Below, piece by piece: positions 1-6,895 of a stretch of 13,511 nucleotides of DNA (the stretch's first letter is position 1; the number at the start of each line of letters is the position of its first letter). The notes under the pieces were generated by a model, which had not been told where the DNA came from, ran no database searches, and worked only from the letters and a program-made list of their open reading frames with translations. Origin of the DNA: Actinomycetes bacterium (GTDB lineage Bacteria; Actinomycetota; Actinomycetes; Propionibacteriales; Propionibacteriaceae); NCBI GenBank assembly GCA_023458095.1, contig JAEXAS010000022.1:1-13511 (forward strand), in the 5' to 3' direction. The position numbers and the translations under genes are program-made.

Positions 1-4
1 TTGC

Positions 5-42
5 GGCCGCGACGCTACTGGGCGCCCAGTAGCGTCGCGGCC
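5..42. repeat. Perfect 38-bp palindrome, possible terminator
   Basis: Two 19-nt arms (5-23 and 24-42) are exact reverse complements with no unpaired spacer, centred between bases 23 and 24. As RNA it would fold into a long GC-rich hairpin, so it is probably an intrinsic terminator of the actinobacterial type, which needs no U tract. It could serve a gene left of the window or a minus-strand reading frame whose TAG stop (42-44) abuts it. The 9-mer GTAGCGTCG of the right arm (29-37) recurs directly at 48-56. The symmetry is seen; the terminator role is inferred. Confidence 0.6.
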
Positions 43-218
43 TACGTGTAGCGTCGGCACGGTCCGAGCACAATCCCCAGCCCGGTTTCCGGCAGGAGCG
101 CCACCTCGATAGCCTTTCCCCACTTTCCAGTGAGGAGCGCGGTGGAGATGCAGGCCCAGGAAGCGGATTGCCTTGTCGTGATCTCCGCTGACACTGCGGC
201 CATCACGGCCACCGTCGC
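43..218. other. Short coding-like region of uncertain strand
   Basis: No gene can be called securely here, but every third base (positions divisible by 3) is GC-rich, as in coding DNA of this genome. Two frames share that wobble register. On the plus strand a small frame runs to a TGA at 220-222, with a GAGGAG ribosome-site-like run at 132-137 followed by GTG (142) or ATG (148); its stop overlaps the next gene's ATG as ATGA. On the minus strand a frame reads down to the TAG at 42-44, next to the palindrome. It may be a leader peptide coupled to the 219 gene, or a small or decayed minus-strand gene. I recognise neither product. Confidence 0.3.
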
Positions 219-944
219 ATGAGCCCTGCCGTGCAGGAATTCGCCCTCACCCCACCGCAGGGCAGCTACGGCACTTCTTTTCCTCTGCTCGGCTTTGGAA
301 TCTTCGGGACGCTTTGCGGCGCGATCATGATCGCGGTCGTCCCCAGCCCGGCATGGACGGTGTTCTTCCTGGCAAGCACTGGCGCGCTGTTCTGGTTCAG
401 CATTGCCTGGATCGCGGTGATTCACGGCGGACGCCGGGGCCGTATTCGAGTGATCCAACACGAGGCCGGGCTTCTCGTGCCTGCCTCCTCAGCGATGCGC
501 GTGCTCGAGGGTGGCGCGCCGGGCGTGTTCCTGACCGCCACCGCCGTTTCGGTGTGGCAGCTGACCAACGGACACGGCGACCTACGCGCCCTGATCGGGC
601 TGGCGCTGCTGAGTGTCATCGCGCTGCGCCCACTGGTCCGCAGCGGACGCAGCATTCTCACCCCACGTGCGATTCACCTGACCACAGGTGCCCTGAAGGT
701 TGACGGAGCGGCCACAGAGACCCTGGCCTGGGGTCGCCTCTCCGCGACAGTCTTCGACCGGAAGCGCAAGGCCATCACGTTCACCACCCTGGACGGCCGC
801 GAGGTCTTCAATCCCAGCGACCTGCGTTCGGATCCGGCTCTGGTCGCCGACCTGATCAACTACTACTGCACCCATCCCGAACATCGTGATGAGCTCGGCG
901 ATCAGCGCTGCGTCCAGCGCATTCGGTTTCACCAGTTCAGTTGA
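219..944 (+). CDS. Predicted membrane protein, function unknown
   Basis: This 241-residue protein is not recognised. The N-terminal half is hydrophobic, with likely membrane segments near residues 22-45, 48-70, 100-118 and 123-142. The second pair is separated from the first by a basic loop (GGRRGRIRV). The C-terminal third, about residues 148-220, is soluble and beta-rich, with a hydrophobic-to-polar alternation and a DGREVF hairpin. That layout resembles actinobacterial membrane proteins with a cytoplasmic PH-like tail, which is an inference from layout only. The ATG overlaps the stop of a short upstream frame (ATGA) and has no clear ribosome site of its own, so translational coupling or the GTG at 231 as start are both possible. 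It converges on the DUF4345-like gene. Confidence 0.75.
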   Translation: MSPAVQEFALTPPQGSYGTSFPLLGFGIFGTLCGAIMIAVVPSPAWTVFFLASTGALFWFSIAWIAVIHGGRRGRIRVIQHEAGLLVPASSAMRVLEGGAPGVFLTATAVSVWQLTNGHGDLRALIGLALLSVIALRPLVRSGRSILTPRAIHLTTGALKVDGAATETLAWGRLSATVFDRKRKAITFTTLDGREVFNPSDLRSDPALVADLINYYCTHPEHRDELGDQRCVQRIRFHQFS

Positions 945-989
945 GGCACACCAGCCCGAAGACGTCGCGAGCTCTGCGAGACGCCGGCT

Positions 990-1059
990 CACAACACCGC
1001 TGGCTGAGCCTGTCGAAGCCCGCCCACAACACCGCTGGCTGAGCCTGTCGAAGCCCGCC
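990..1059. repeat. Tandem 35-bp perfect repeat of an intergenic family
   Basis: Bases 990-1024 and 1025-1059 are identical 35-bp units in direct tandem, lying between two convergent genes. Each holds the core CTGAGCCTGTCGAAG (1004-1018 and 1039-1053). The reverse complement of that core occurs again at 10146-10160 between ssb and rpsR. Cores of this kind are scattered through intergenic DNA of many high-GC genomes, from general knowledge. Only two copies are present and there is no spacer, so this is not a CRISPR array. Confidence 0.9.
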
Positions 1060-1077
1060 GGAGTTCCGAGCGGCGAT

Positions 1078-1482
1078 TCACCGGCCGACTTCGACCCGGC
1101 CGGAGTAGGCGCGAAGCGCAAGGAACAGCAGCACGGCGTCCAGCGCCTCCAACGCCGGATAGACGATGGCGACGCCACTGGCCGAGCCGGTGACGGCAAT
1201 CCCGATCAGCCGTCCGACCAGCAGACCCGCACCGATCAGAAATGCCGAGACCAGACCGAGTCGCGTCCTGGCCTCATTGAGGGCGCAGTAGCTGCACCAG
1301 AGGCTGATGCCCACCATCATCACGCCCACGTCGGTCATGACTCGATAGCTGTCGGCCGGCGAGATCACCGCCCCCACCAGTGAGGCAAAGAAACTCGATG
1401 CCACGGTGTAGCCCAGCCCGAAGGCCACCCATACCGCCGCATTCAGCCACAGCAGGAACGTCGCGAACTTCTGAGAACCCAT
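1078..1482 (-). CDS. Small four-helix membrane protein, DUF4345-like
   Basis: Predicted protein of 134 residues with four hydrophobic segments, approximately residues 8-30, 43-65, 73-92 and 100-125. The arrangement, with a conserved-looking region around DVGVMMVGISL in the second helix and GRLIGIAV after the third, resembles the DUF4345 family of small integral membrane proteins of unknown function. I assign it by pattern only. The start is set by GGGGAG (minus strand, just upstream) at 6 nt from the ATG at 1482; the adjacent in-frame ATG at 1485 is closer (3 nt) and less likely. It is divergent from the HAD hydrolase. A 12-bp palindrome in the shared upstream region may regulate it. Confidence 0.75.
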   Translation of the reverse strand: MGSQKFATFLLWLNAAVWVAFGLGYTVASSFFASLVGAVISPADSYRVMTDVGVMMVGISLWCSYCALNEARTRLGLVSAFLIGAGLLVGRLIGIAVTGSASGVAIVYPALEALDAVLLFLALRAYSGRVEVGR

Positions 1483-1520
1483 CATGTTCTCCCCACCAGG
1501 GACGATTTTCACGTTGTGTC

Positions 1521-1532
1521 GCGATATATCGC
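1521..1532. promoter_or_regulatory. Palindrome GCGATATATCGC, possible operator or -10
   Basis: A perfect 12-bp AT-cored palindrome sits in otherwise GC-rich DNA, 36 bp before the DUF4345-like start and within the region between divergent genes. Read on the minus strand, TATATC can serve as a -10 hexamer, with a weak TTCCAG -35 at 18-bp spacing. A repressor dimer binding here would block the promoter. No regulator gene lies beside it, so the binding protein is unknown. Confidence 0.4.
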
Positions 1533-1627
1533 TGCCGCGGTTGACTCTGGAACAGCCGGTTGGACCGGTCAATGGCGCGGCACCGGATTGCCGCGCCCGT
1601 CGACCTCCACACCCGGGCCCCGGACGC

Positions 1628-1633
1628 TAGCCT
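1628..1633 (+). promoter_or_regulatory. Probable -10 box of a leaderless HAD gene
   Basis: TAGCCT fits the actinobacterial TAnnnT -10 pattern and ends 7 nt before the GTG at 1641. This places transcription start at or next to the start codon. No convincing -35 is visible. Confidence 0.5.
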
Positions 1634-1640
1634 TGTGAAG

Positions 1641-2258
1641 GTGATCCGCTTCGTCGCATTCGATCTGGGCAAGGTGCTGGCGTCCCCACCGGACCTGTAC
1701 GCCGCGCCCGCTGCCTATCTGGGAGTGCCCTCAGAGGTCTACGAAGGCCTCTACTGGAATGGACGCAAGGCCTACGACCAGGGCGGCTCCCGGGTCGAAT
1801 ACTGGGGACCACTCCTGCAGGGGCTGGGCCTGGAACCGACTGCTGAGGCCATCACTCACCTGGCCACCCTGGACGCCGAGTTGTGGATCCAACTGCGACC
1901 CTCGGCTGAGGCGATGCTGACCACCGTCTACTCCTGGGGCCTGCGCACGGCATTGGTGAGCAACGGCCCGCACGCCCTCGGCAGGGCCGTCTCCTCCGCT
2001 GAGTGGTCAGCCTTGATCGACCGGGTCTTCATTTCCTCTGAACTGCGGCTGAGCAAGCCCGATCCGGCGGTGTTTCCCGCCGTCACCGCCCAACTCGACG
2101 TCGAGCCTGCCGAGGTCGCCTTCATCGACGACCGCCAGGAGTGTGTGGACGCCGCCAACGACTACGGCTGGCTGAGCCACCTCTGGGTCGATGACACCGA
2201 TTCTTTGGCCTGGCTCACCTCGATCGTCGACACTCACAGCCCCGAGTTCCACGAATGA
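1641..2258 (+). CDS. HAD-superfamily hydrolase (subfamily IA-like)
   Basis: A 205-residue haloacid-dehalogenase-fold protein, probably a small-molecule phosphatase of unknown substrate. The HAD motifs are in order. Motif I is FDLGKVL with nucleophile D8. A helical cap lies around residues 15-85. Motif II is LVSNG (S107, N108), motif III is SKPDP (K139) and motif IV is FIDDR (D163, D164). Motif I has G in place of the usual second Asp, as in YihX-like FDLGNV proteins, so it is not by itself evidence of inactivity. GTG 1641 is preferred because it starts just before motif I and lies 7 nt after a TAGCCT -10 box. TTG 1560, ATG 1572 and GTG 1635 would add an unhomologous arginine-rich tail. Confidence 0.88.
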   Translation: MIRFVAFDLGKVLASPPDLYAAPAAYLGVPSEVYEGLYWNGRKAYDQGGSRVEYWGPLLQGLGLEPTAEAITHLATLDAELWIQLRPSAEAMLTTVYSWGLRTALVSNGPHALGRAVSSAEWSALIDRVFISSELRLSKPDPAVFPAVTAQLDVEPAEVAFIDDRQECVDAANDYGWLSHLWVDDTDSLAWLTSIVDTHSPEFHE

Positions 2259-2268
2259 CCCCTCGGTG

Positions 2269-2304
2269 CTGAGGCCTCAGCCCGCGCGGAGGCTGAGGCC
2301 TCAG
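2269..2304. terminator. Bidirectional terminator between convergent genes
   Basis: Perfect 14-bp arms (2269-2282 and 2291-2304) flank an 8-nt loop. Each arm is also a 12-bp palindrome, CTGAGGCCTCAG, so the element can fold as one long hairpin or two small ones. It lies 10 bp past the HAD stop, and its right arm contains the permease's TGA stop (2301-2303). There is no U tract, as is usual in high-GC actinobacteria. Confidence 0.8.
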
Positions 2305-3107
2305 GTCAGACTGGTTCGATAGATGTCGTAACCCAAGGCGGCGAGCAAGGCGGCGACCACCACCAGGAAGATCACCCGAATGAAGCGGTTTCCTTTGGCG
2401 ATCGCCAGCCGGGAACCTGTGTAGCCGCCCAGCGCGTTCACCGCGGCCAGCAGCAGGCCCAGCTTCCACAACACCACCCCGTGCGGTGCGAAGAACAGCA
2501 GGGCACCCAGATTTGTGGCGAAGTTGACGATCTTGGCTTTGGCGGTGGCCTCCAAGAAGGTGTAGCCGAGGATTCCGACCAGGGCCAGCAGCAGGAAGGT
2601 TCCCGTACCGGGCCCGAGCATGCCGTCATAGAAGCCGATGATCGTGCCGATGAGGATCGCGATCAGGTAGTGCCGGCGTCCGCGGTAGCGCAGGGCGCGG
2701 GCACTGCCCAGGCTGGGATTGGCAGCGGTGATGACGGCCACCACGATCAGCGCCACCAGAATGATCGGCTTGAACACCTGCACTGGCAGCAGGGTGGCCA
2801 CAACGGCCCCGCCGAAGCTGCCGGCCAGGGCGAATCCGGCCATGGGCAGCGCGGTGCGAAGATCCGGCCCCACCCGGCGGTAATAGGTCAGCGCAGCCAC
2901 CGAGGTGCCACCGATCGAGCCCATTTTGTTGGTGGCCAGCGCCTGCACCGGCGTGATCCCGGGCACCAGCAGCAAGGCGGGCAACTGCAAGAGGCCGCCG
3001 CCGCCGACGATAGCGTCGATCCAGCCCGCGGCGAATCCCAGGCCGACCACCAGCGCCAAGTGGGCCTCGGTGAAGCCGTCGATTCCGAAGAATGCCGCGA
3101 GGTCCAC
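2301..3107 (-). CDS. TauE/SafE (TSUP) family permease
   Basis: A 268-residue integral membrane protein of the TauE/SafE family, which exports or imports sulfur-containing or organic anions across the cytoplasmic membrane. The substrate here is not known. It has about seven to eight hydrophobic helices. The family's two-fold repeat shows in the glycine-rich first helix pair (GWIDAIVGGGGLLQLPALLL, residues 28-47) and its counterpart GFYDGMLGPGTGTFLLLAL. ATNKMGS and AKIVNFATN are the matching post-helix motifs of each half. The GTG start follows AGGGAGG at 5 nt. It lies 27 bp after the ornithine carbamoyltransferase stop on the same strand, so the two are probably cotranscribed, although no functional link is established. 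Confidence 0.92.
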   Translation of the reverse strand: MDLAAFFGIDGFTEAHLALVVGLGFAAGWIDAIVGGGGLLQLPALLLVPGITPVQALATNKMGSIGGTSVAALTYYRRVGPDLRTALPMAGFALAGSFGGAVVATLLPVQVFKPIILVALIVVAVITAANPSLGSARALRYRGRRHYLIAILIGTIIGFYDGMLGPGTGTFLLLALVGILGYTFLEATAKAKIVNFATNLGALLFFAPHGVVLWKLGLLLAAVNALGGYTGSRLAIAKGNRFIRVIFLVVVAALLAALGYDIYRTSLT

Positions 3108-3134
3108 CTCAGCCTCCCTTCACCGGGCAGTCGC

Positions 3135-4124
3135 TCAGGCCAAGGTGGCGACCAGGATGGCCTTGATGGAGTGCATGCGGTTCTCGGCCTGGTCGAAGAC
3201 GATGGAGGCCTCGGACTCGAAGACCTCCTCGGTGACTTCCAGCTCCGGCAGGCCGAAGCGCTGGAAGACGGTCTCGCCAACGCTGGTTTCGCGGTTGTGG
3301 TAGGCGGGCAGGCAGTGCATGAACTTCACCTCGTCCACCCCCGTGCGTTCCATCAGGGCGGTGTTCACCTGGTAGTCCTGCAGAAGCAGGATGCGTTCGG
3401 TCCATACGCTTTCGGATTCCCCCATCGACACCCAGATGTCGGTGTGCAGGAAGTCGCAGCCCTTCACCCCGTCCAGGTCCTCGGTGAGAGTGATGCGCGC
3501 ACCGGTGCTTTCGGCCAGTTCCTGAGCGGCGCTGACCACTGCGGGCGGCGGCAGCAGCTTGGACGGCGCGACCATGCGCACGTCCATGCCCAGCAGCGCG
3601 CCGCCGATGAGCAGCGAACAGCCCACGTTGAATCGGGCGTCACCGACGTAGGCGAAGGTGATGTCGTGATCGTCCTTTCCGGACGCCTCGCGCATGGTGA
3701 ACATGTCGCACAGGCTTTGAGTCGGGTGCCATTCATCGGTGAGGCCGTTCCACACCGGCACCGAGGAGTAGCGCGCGATGGTCTCGACGGTGGACTGCTT
3801 CGCCCCGCGGTATTCGATGCCGTCATACAGCCGCGAGAGCACCCGGGCGGTGTCGGCGGGAGACTCCTTGTGTCCCAATTGAGAAGAGTTGCCGTCCATC
3901 TGAGTGACGTGGGCGCCTTGCTGATGGGCGGCCACCTCGAAGGCGGAGCGGGTGCGGGTGGAGGTCTTCTCGAAGATGAGCGCGATGTTGGCCCCGCTCA
4001 GCCGCGGCACCTCGGTGCCGGCTTTGCGGGCGTCCTTGAGCTGGCCGGTGAGGTCCAGCAACTCCCGCCATTCAGCCGGGCTGAAATCCAGTTCTTTGAG
4101 GAAATGACGTCCGTGCAAGCTCAC
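3135..4124 (-). CDS. argF: Ornithine carbamoyltransferase
   Basis: Cytoplasmic enzyme that transfers the carbamoyl group from carbamoyl phosphate to ornithine, giving citrulline, in arginine synthesis (or in reverse in arginine breakdown). At 329 residues it matches the family. Seen motifs are the carbamoyl phosphate loop STRTR (55-59), HPTQ (133-136), the ornithine-side DIWVSMG (229-235) and HCLP (270-273) with the catalytic cysteine. The GTG start is fixed by GGGAGGG 7 nt upstream and yields MSLHGRHFLKELDF, aligned with family N-termini. A longer reading from ATG 4148 lacks a ribosome site. No other arginine or arginine-deiminase gene is adjacent, so ArgF versus catabolic ArcB cannot be settled. 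A TauE/SafE permease follows. Confidence 0.95.
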   Translation of the reverse strand: MSLHGRHFLKELDFSPAEWRELLDLTGQLKDARKAGTEVPRLSGANIALIFEKTSTRTRSAFEVAAHQQGAHVTQMDGNSSQLGHKESPADTARVLSRLYDGIEYRGAKQSTVETIARYSSVPVWNGLTDEWHPTQSLCDMFTMREASGKDDHDITFAYVGDARFNVGCSLLIGGALLGMDVRMVAPSKLLPPPAVVSAAQELAESTGARITLTEDLDGVKGCDFLHTDIWVSMGESESVWTERILLLQDYQVNTALMERTGVDEVKFMHCLPAYHNRETSVGETVFQRFGLPELEVTEEVFESEASIVFDQAENRMHSIKAILVATLA

Positions 4125-4186
4125 GATCTGACCCTCCCTGTCGGTCATCGATAGGAGAACTCTGCCAGGCATGCGAGCATTGACGC

Positions 4187-4567
4187 ATGTTGGTGAGATT
4201 CTTCGCCGGTGCCGCCGCACTGGCGGTGGCAACGTGGTGGCTGCCAGGTATCAGCACTGACGTTGGCACAGACACCTGGGCAAAGGTGTGGACGATCATC
4301 GCGGTGGCAGCGATTTTCGGGTTCGTCAATGCGATCGTGAAGCCGCTGTTCACTTTCGCGACGGCGCCGTTGATCCTGCTCACCTTGGGAGTGTTCCTGC
4401 TGTTCCTCAACGCGGCGATGCTGATGCTGGTGTCTTGGCTGGCCCAACAACTGGGCCTGGCCTGGAAGGTGGACGGTTGGGGAAGCGCCTTCTGGGGCGC
4501 CTTGATCGTGTCGGTGGTGAGTTTCATTCTCAACGCCTTCTTCAAGCGCGGCGAGGAGCACCGATGA
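4187..4567 (+). CDS. YvlD / phage-holin-4 family membrane protein
   Basis: A 126-residue protein with about four membrane segments (near residues 3-20, 33-50, 56-80 and 100-120) and a short basic tail. The run FVNAIVKPLFTFATAPLILL, followed by a hydrophobic LFLNAAMLML segment, is the hallmark of the Phage_holin_4_2/YvlD family (PF04020). Despite the family name, these are widespread chromosomal membrane proteins of unknown function and are not evidence of a prophage. The ATG has no strong ribosome site. The gene diverges from the carbamoyltransferase, with 62 bp between starts. Its TGA overlaps the ATG of the next gene (ATGA), so the two are translationally coupled. Confidence 0.88.
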   Translation: MLVRFFAGAAALAVATWWLPGISTDVGTDTWAKVWTIIAVAAIFGFVNAIVKPLFTFATAPLILLTLGVFLLFLNAAMLMLVSWLAQQLGLAWKVDGWGSAFWGALIVSVVSFILNAFFKRGEEHR

Positions 4568-5034
4568 GCCGGCCGGAGATCCTGTTCGTCTGCTGGGGAA
4601 ATATCTGCCGCTCACCGATGGCCGAAATGGTGGCCCGCAGCAAGGCGGCCCATGAGCATCTGGACGTCGACTTCCGCAGCGGCGGGGTGAGCGCTGAGGA
4701 GTCCGGCCATCCGATGGACAGCCGCGCCCGCCGCACCTTGGTGGACGCCGGCTACCAGCCCGATCCGCACACGGCACACAAGGTCAGCGCCGACGAGGTG
4801 CTGGCCGCCGACATGGTGATCGGCATGGAACGGGTTCACCTGAGCAAGCTGCGCCAGTTGGTGCCGCAGGCTGAGCACCTGTATCTGCTGTCCGACTTCG
4901 ACCCCAACACCCCACCAGGCGCCGAAATCGAGGACCCCTGGTACGGCGACGACTCCGATTTCATCGTCACCTTGCATCAGATCGAGGGCGCCATGCCCGA
5001 GTTGATGAAGCGAGCCCGCGAACTGCTCGGGTAG
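4564..5034 (+). CDS. Low-molecular-weight protein tyrosine phosphatase
   Basis: A 156-residue cytoplasmic phosphatase. The P-loop CWGNICRS near the N-terminus gives the C-x5-R signature, with nucleophile C10 and R16. The general-acid loop DPWYGD (D124) is intact, so it should be active. The family removes phosphate from protein tyrosine, and some members act on arginine phosphate. Physiological partners in actinobacteria often concern envelope or exopolysaccharide control, which is only background here. The start codon overlaps the stop of the YvlD-like gene, so the two products are made together and may act in one membrane-linked process. Confidence 0.95.
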   Translation: MSRPEILFVCWGNICRSPMAEMVARSKAAHEHLDVDFRSGGVSAEESGHPMDSRARRTLVDAGYQPDPHTAHKVSADEVLAADMVIGMERVHLSKLRQLVPQAEHLYLLSDFDPNTPPGAEIEDPWYGDDSDFIVTLHQIEGAMPELMKRARELLG

Positions 5035-5093
5035 TCCGATCGCCGCAGCTCTTGTCTTGCCTTTTGCCCGAACCAGCGCCGAGGAGCCCGCTC

Positions 5094-6122
5094 ATGGCCC
5101 CTTCTGCACGACAGTCCGACCTGCTTGCCACCGACCGCTGGTCCTGGTTGGGGCCTTTTCTTCGCACCTGGTACGCCGATCCCCTGGACGCCAGCCACGG
5201 CGCGAGCGCTGCGCAACTGGCGCAGGCCGAGCAGCGGATCGGGCGGGCACTGCCCAGCGTGGTGCGGGAGTGGTTCGAATTGGTGTCCCACCGCCTGATG
5301 GAGGTCCAGGATTCCCCGTGCACCGTCGCCACCACCTACGCCGACGACGACGATGATGCTGTGGCCGTGTGGCTGGAGAACCAAGGCGTGTGGGAGTTGC
5401 GGGTCGATGCCGACAATGTGGCCACCCTCGACGATCCCGAATTCGAGTTTGCACCCACACCTGCTGTTGTCGCGCTGCAGGCCATGGTCATCTCCGACAC
5501 GATCGTCGGCGCCTGGTCGGGATCGAACATGGGCCCTTTGGGCTCACTGTCGGGGCAGGTTCGCGGTGGCTTCATTGAGGACGTTTCCGTCGATCTGGTC
5601 GATGCCTGTCGCCAGCACTACCCCAGCTTGGGCATCCCCGGGACTCCTTTCCTGATCGAGTCGCCGCGCGGTGATGGGGCCACTTTGCTGCGCGGTGATC
5701 AGGATTGGGGCTTGGGACTGGAGTGGGCGACCGCCTCCGAAGGCGCCTTCGCAGCCTTTGACGGCATCGCCGACCTCGAGCCACCCGGCGGGCAGTACCA
5801 GGTCCGATTGGTGCTCGAACCGCTCACCGACGCCGAACGGGCCAGACTCTTGGCCAGCCATGGTGGCCCAGACCTATCCCGGTTCGACGCCGGCCCCGGA
5901 CGCATCACCGAGGGCAGCTTGCAGGGCGTCCGACTCGAGGTGCTTGCCAGCACGACCGATCCGCAGGCGACCGCCACGGCGCTGCTCGCCAGCGTCCCGG
6001 GGGATCTTCAGCGCGTCGCGGCCACCGCTTCCCGTCCGGTGCGTCTGGCCTTGTGGCGTCCGCTGGCATCGCCGGCCTCCATGGATGCCGGGTCGCAGGA
6101 TTCGACCCAGCCAGCCTGTTGA
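5094..6122 (+). CDS. SMI1/KNR4 (SUKH)-like protein
   Basis: A 342-residue acidic soluble protein. Residues about 5-190 resemble the SUKH fold: a helix with an alternating E/R pattern (AQLAQAEQRIGRALP, 40-54), LP followed by REWF (58-61), an acidic loop, and WLENQGVWELRVDADN, the typical beta strands. Residues about 225-320 form a second alpha/beta part that I do not recognise. The ATG at 5094 has GAGGAG at 7 nt; upstream TTG starts have no such support. SUKH proteins act as immunity proteins for toxins in some bacteria, but many are general adaptors, and no toxin gene is adjacent here. It follows the phosphatase by 59 bp and may share its transcript. Confidence 0.7.
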   Translation: MAPSARQSDLLATDRWSWLGPFLRTWYADPLDASHGASAAQLAQAEQRIGRALPSVVREWFELVSHRLMEVQDSPCTVATTYADDDDDAVAVWLENQGVWELRVDADNVATLDDPEFEFAPTPAVVALQAMVISDTIVGAWSGSNMGPLGSLSGQVRGGFIEDVSVDLVDACRQHYPSLGIPGTPFLIESPRGDGATLLRGDQDWGLGLEWATASEGAFAAFDGIADLEPPGGQYQVRLVLEPLTDAERARLLASHGGPDLSRFDAGPGRITEGSLQGVRLEVLASTTDPQATATALLASVPGDLQRVAATASRPVRLALWRPLASPASMDAGSQDSTQPAC

Positions 6123-6193
6123 ATCACCCCGGCGAACCGTCCTGGTCGCTGCCCGCCCCGGACGGCCTGAAGCCAGAAGGTCGGCGAACGTGG

Positions 6194-6199
6194 CAATCT
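6194..6199 (+). promoter_or_regulatory. Probable -10 box of a leaderless regulator gene
   Basis: CAATCT ends 6 nt before the ATG at 6206 and no ribosome site precedes that ATG. A leaderless transcript would explain both. The -35 region is not recognisable. Confidence 0.35.
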
Positions 6200-6205
6200 G
6201 TATCC

Positions 6206-6895
6206 ATGCACATCCTCGTTGTGGACGACGACCAAGCGGTCCGCGACTCGCTCGCGCGCTCGCTGCGCTACTGCGGCTATGAGGTGACCACCGCCAATGA
6301 CGGCGTGGAGGCCCTGGCGCGGCTCTCAGCAGCCCGGCCCGACGCGGTGATCATGGACGTCATGATGCCCCGCCTCGACGGCTTGGAGACCACCCGGTCG
6401 CTGCGGGCCTCCGGCAATGACGTGCCCATCCTGGTGTTGACTGCCCGCGATGCTGTGGGGGATCGGGTCGATGGGCTGGATGCCGGCGCCGATGACTACA
6501 TGGCCAAGCCCTTCTCCTTCGACGAGCTTCAGGCCCGGCTGCGCGCCCTCACCCGGCGAGTGCGTCCCTCGTCCACCGACGAGGACAACGACCTGTTGGC
6601 CTTCGCCGATCTGACGCTGGACCTGCAGACCCGAGAGGTGACCCGTGCTGGACGCCGGATCAGTCTGACGCGCACCGAGTTCGCCCTGCTGCAGACCTTC
6701 CTGGAGAACCCGCGCCGGGTGTTGGAGCGCTCCTGGCTGCTGAACGAGGTGTGGGGCTTTGACTTCCCGACCACCGCGAACTCGCTGGAGGTCTACATCG
6801 GCTACCTGCGTCGCAAGACCGAGGGCGAAGGTGAGACCCGCTTGATCCATACCGTGCGCGGCATCGGCTACGTGCTGCGCGAGACTCCGCCGTGA
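6206..6895 (+). CDS. mprA: OmpR/PhoB-type response regulator, MprA-like
   Basis: A 229-residue DNA-binding response regulator. The receiver domain (1-118) has the acidic pocket D7-D9, phosphoacceptor D51 in MDVMMPRLDG, T79 and K101 in the KPF motif. A winged-helix C-terminal domain (about 132-227) has RTEFALL and the wing motif TVRGIGYVLR. The start HILVVDDDQAVRDSL and the VLTARDAVGDRVDGLDAGAD segment look closest to mycobacterial MprA, which answers envelope stress. Identity within that family is my estimate from memory. ATG 6206 begins exactly at the domain, and the earlier in-frame part overlaps the SUKH gene. It overlaps the kinase gene by four bases. Confidence 0.93.
   Translation: MHILVVDDDQAVRDSLARSLRYCGYEVTTANDGVEALARLSAARPDAVIMDVMMPRLDGLETTRSLRASGNDVPILVLTARDAVGDRVDGLDAGADDYMAKPFSFDELQARLRALTRRVRPSSTDEDNDLLAFADLTLDLQTREVTRAGRRISLTRTEFALLQTFLENPRRVLERSWLLNEVWGFDFPTTANSLEVYIGYLRRKTEGEGETRLIHTVRGIGYVLRETPP

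Noticed and set aside
42..461. Minus-strand 139-codon frame as a full gene
   Set aside because: Its first 80 codons oppose the membrane protein gene and are arginine/glutamate-rich shadow sequence. Only the last part (below base 219) is ambiguous, and that is kept as a finding.
990..1059. CRISPR array
   Set aside because: Two abutting copies, no spacers, no cas genes.
582..1199. Minus-strand 205-codon frame
   Set aside because: It spans the tandem repeat and parts of two real genes in the wrong frame, with no coherent protein features.
2481..4154. Very long open frame on the plus strand (557 codons)
   Set aside because: It is antisense to the permease and the carbamoyltransferase, both with clear family motifs. 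Its translation is rich in G, Q, H, D and E with no recognisable domain, as expected of a GC-rich shadow frame.
4125..4232. N-terminal extension of ornithine carbamoyltransferase
   Set aside because: The extra residues are proline/arginine-rich without homology. A strong ribosome site supports GTG 4124, and the extension would run into the start of the divergent gene.
4187..4567. Phage holin, hence prophage
   Set aside because: The family name is misleading. The neighbours are ordinary chromosomal genes and no phage gene is present.
5094..6122. Polymorphic-toxin immunity locus
   Set aside because: SUKH-like similarity alone is not enough, and no toxin, secretion marker or second immunity gene is adjacent.
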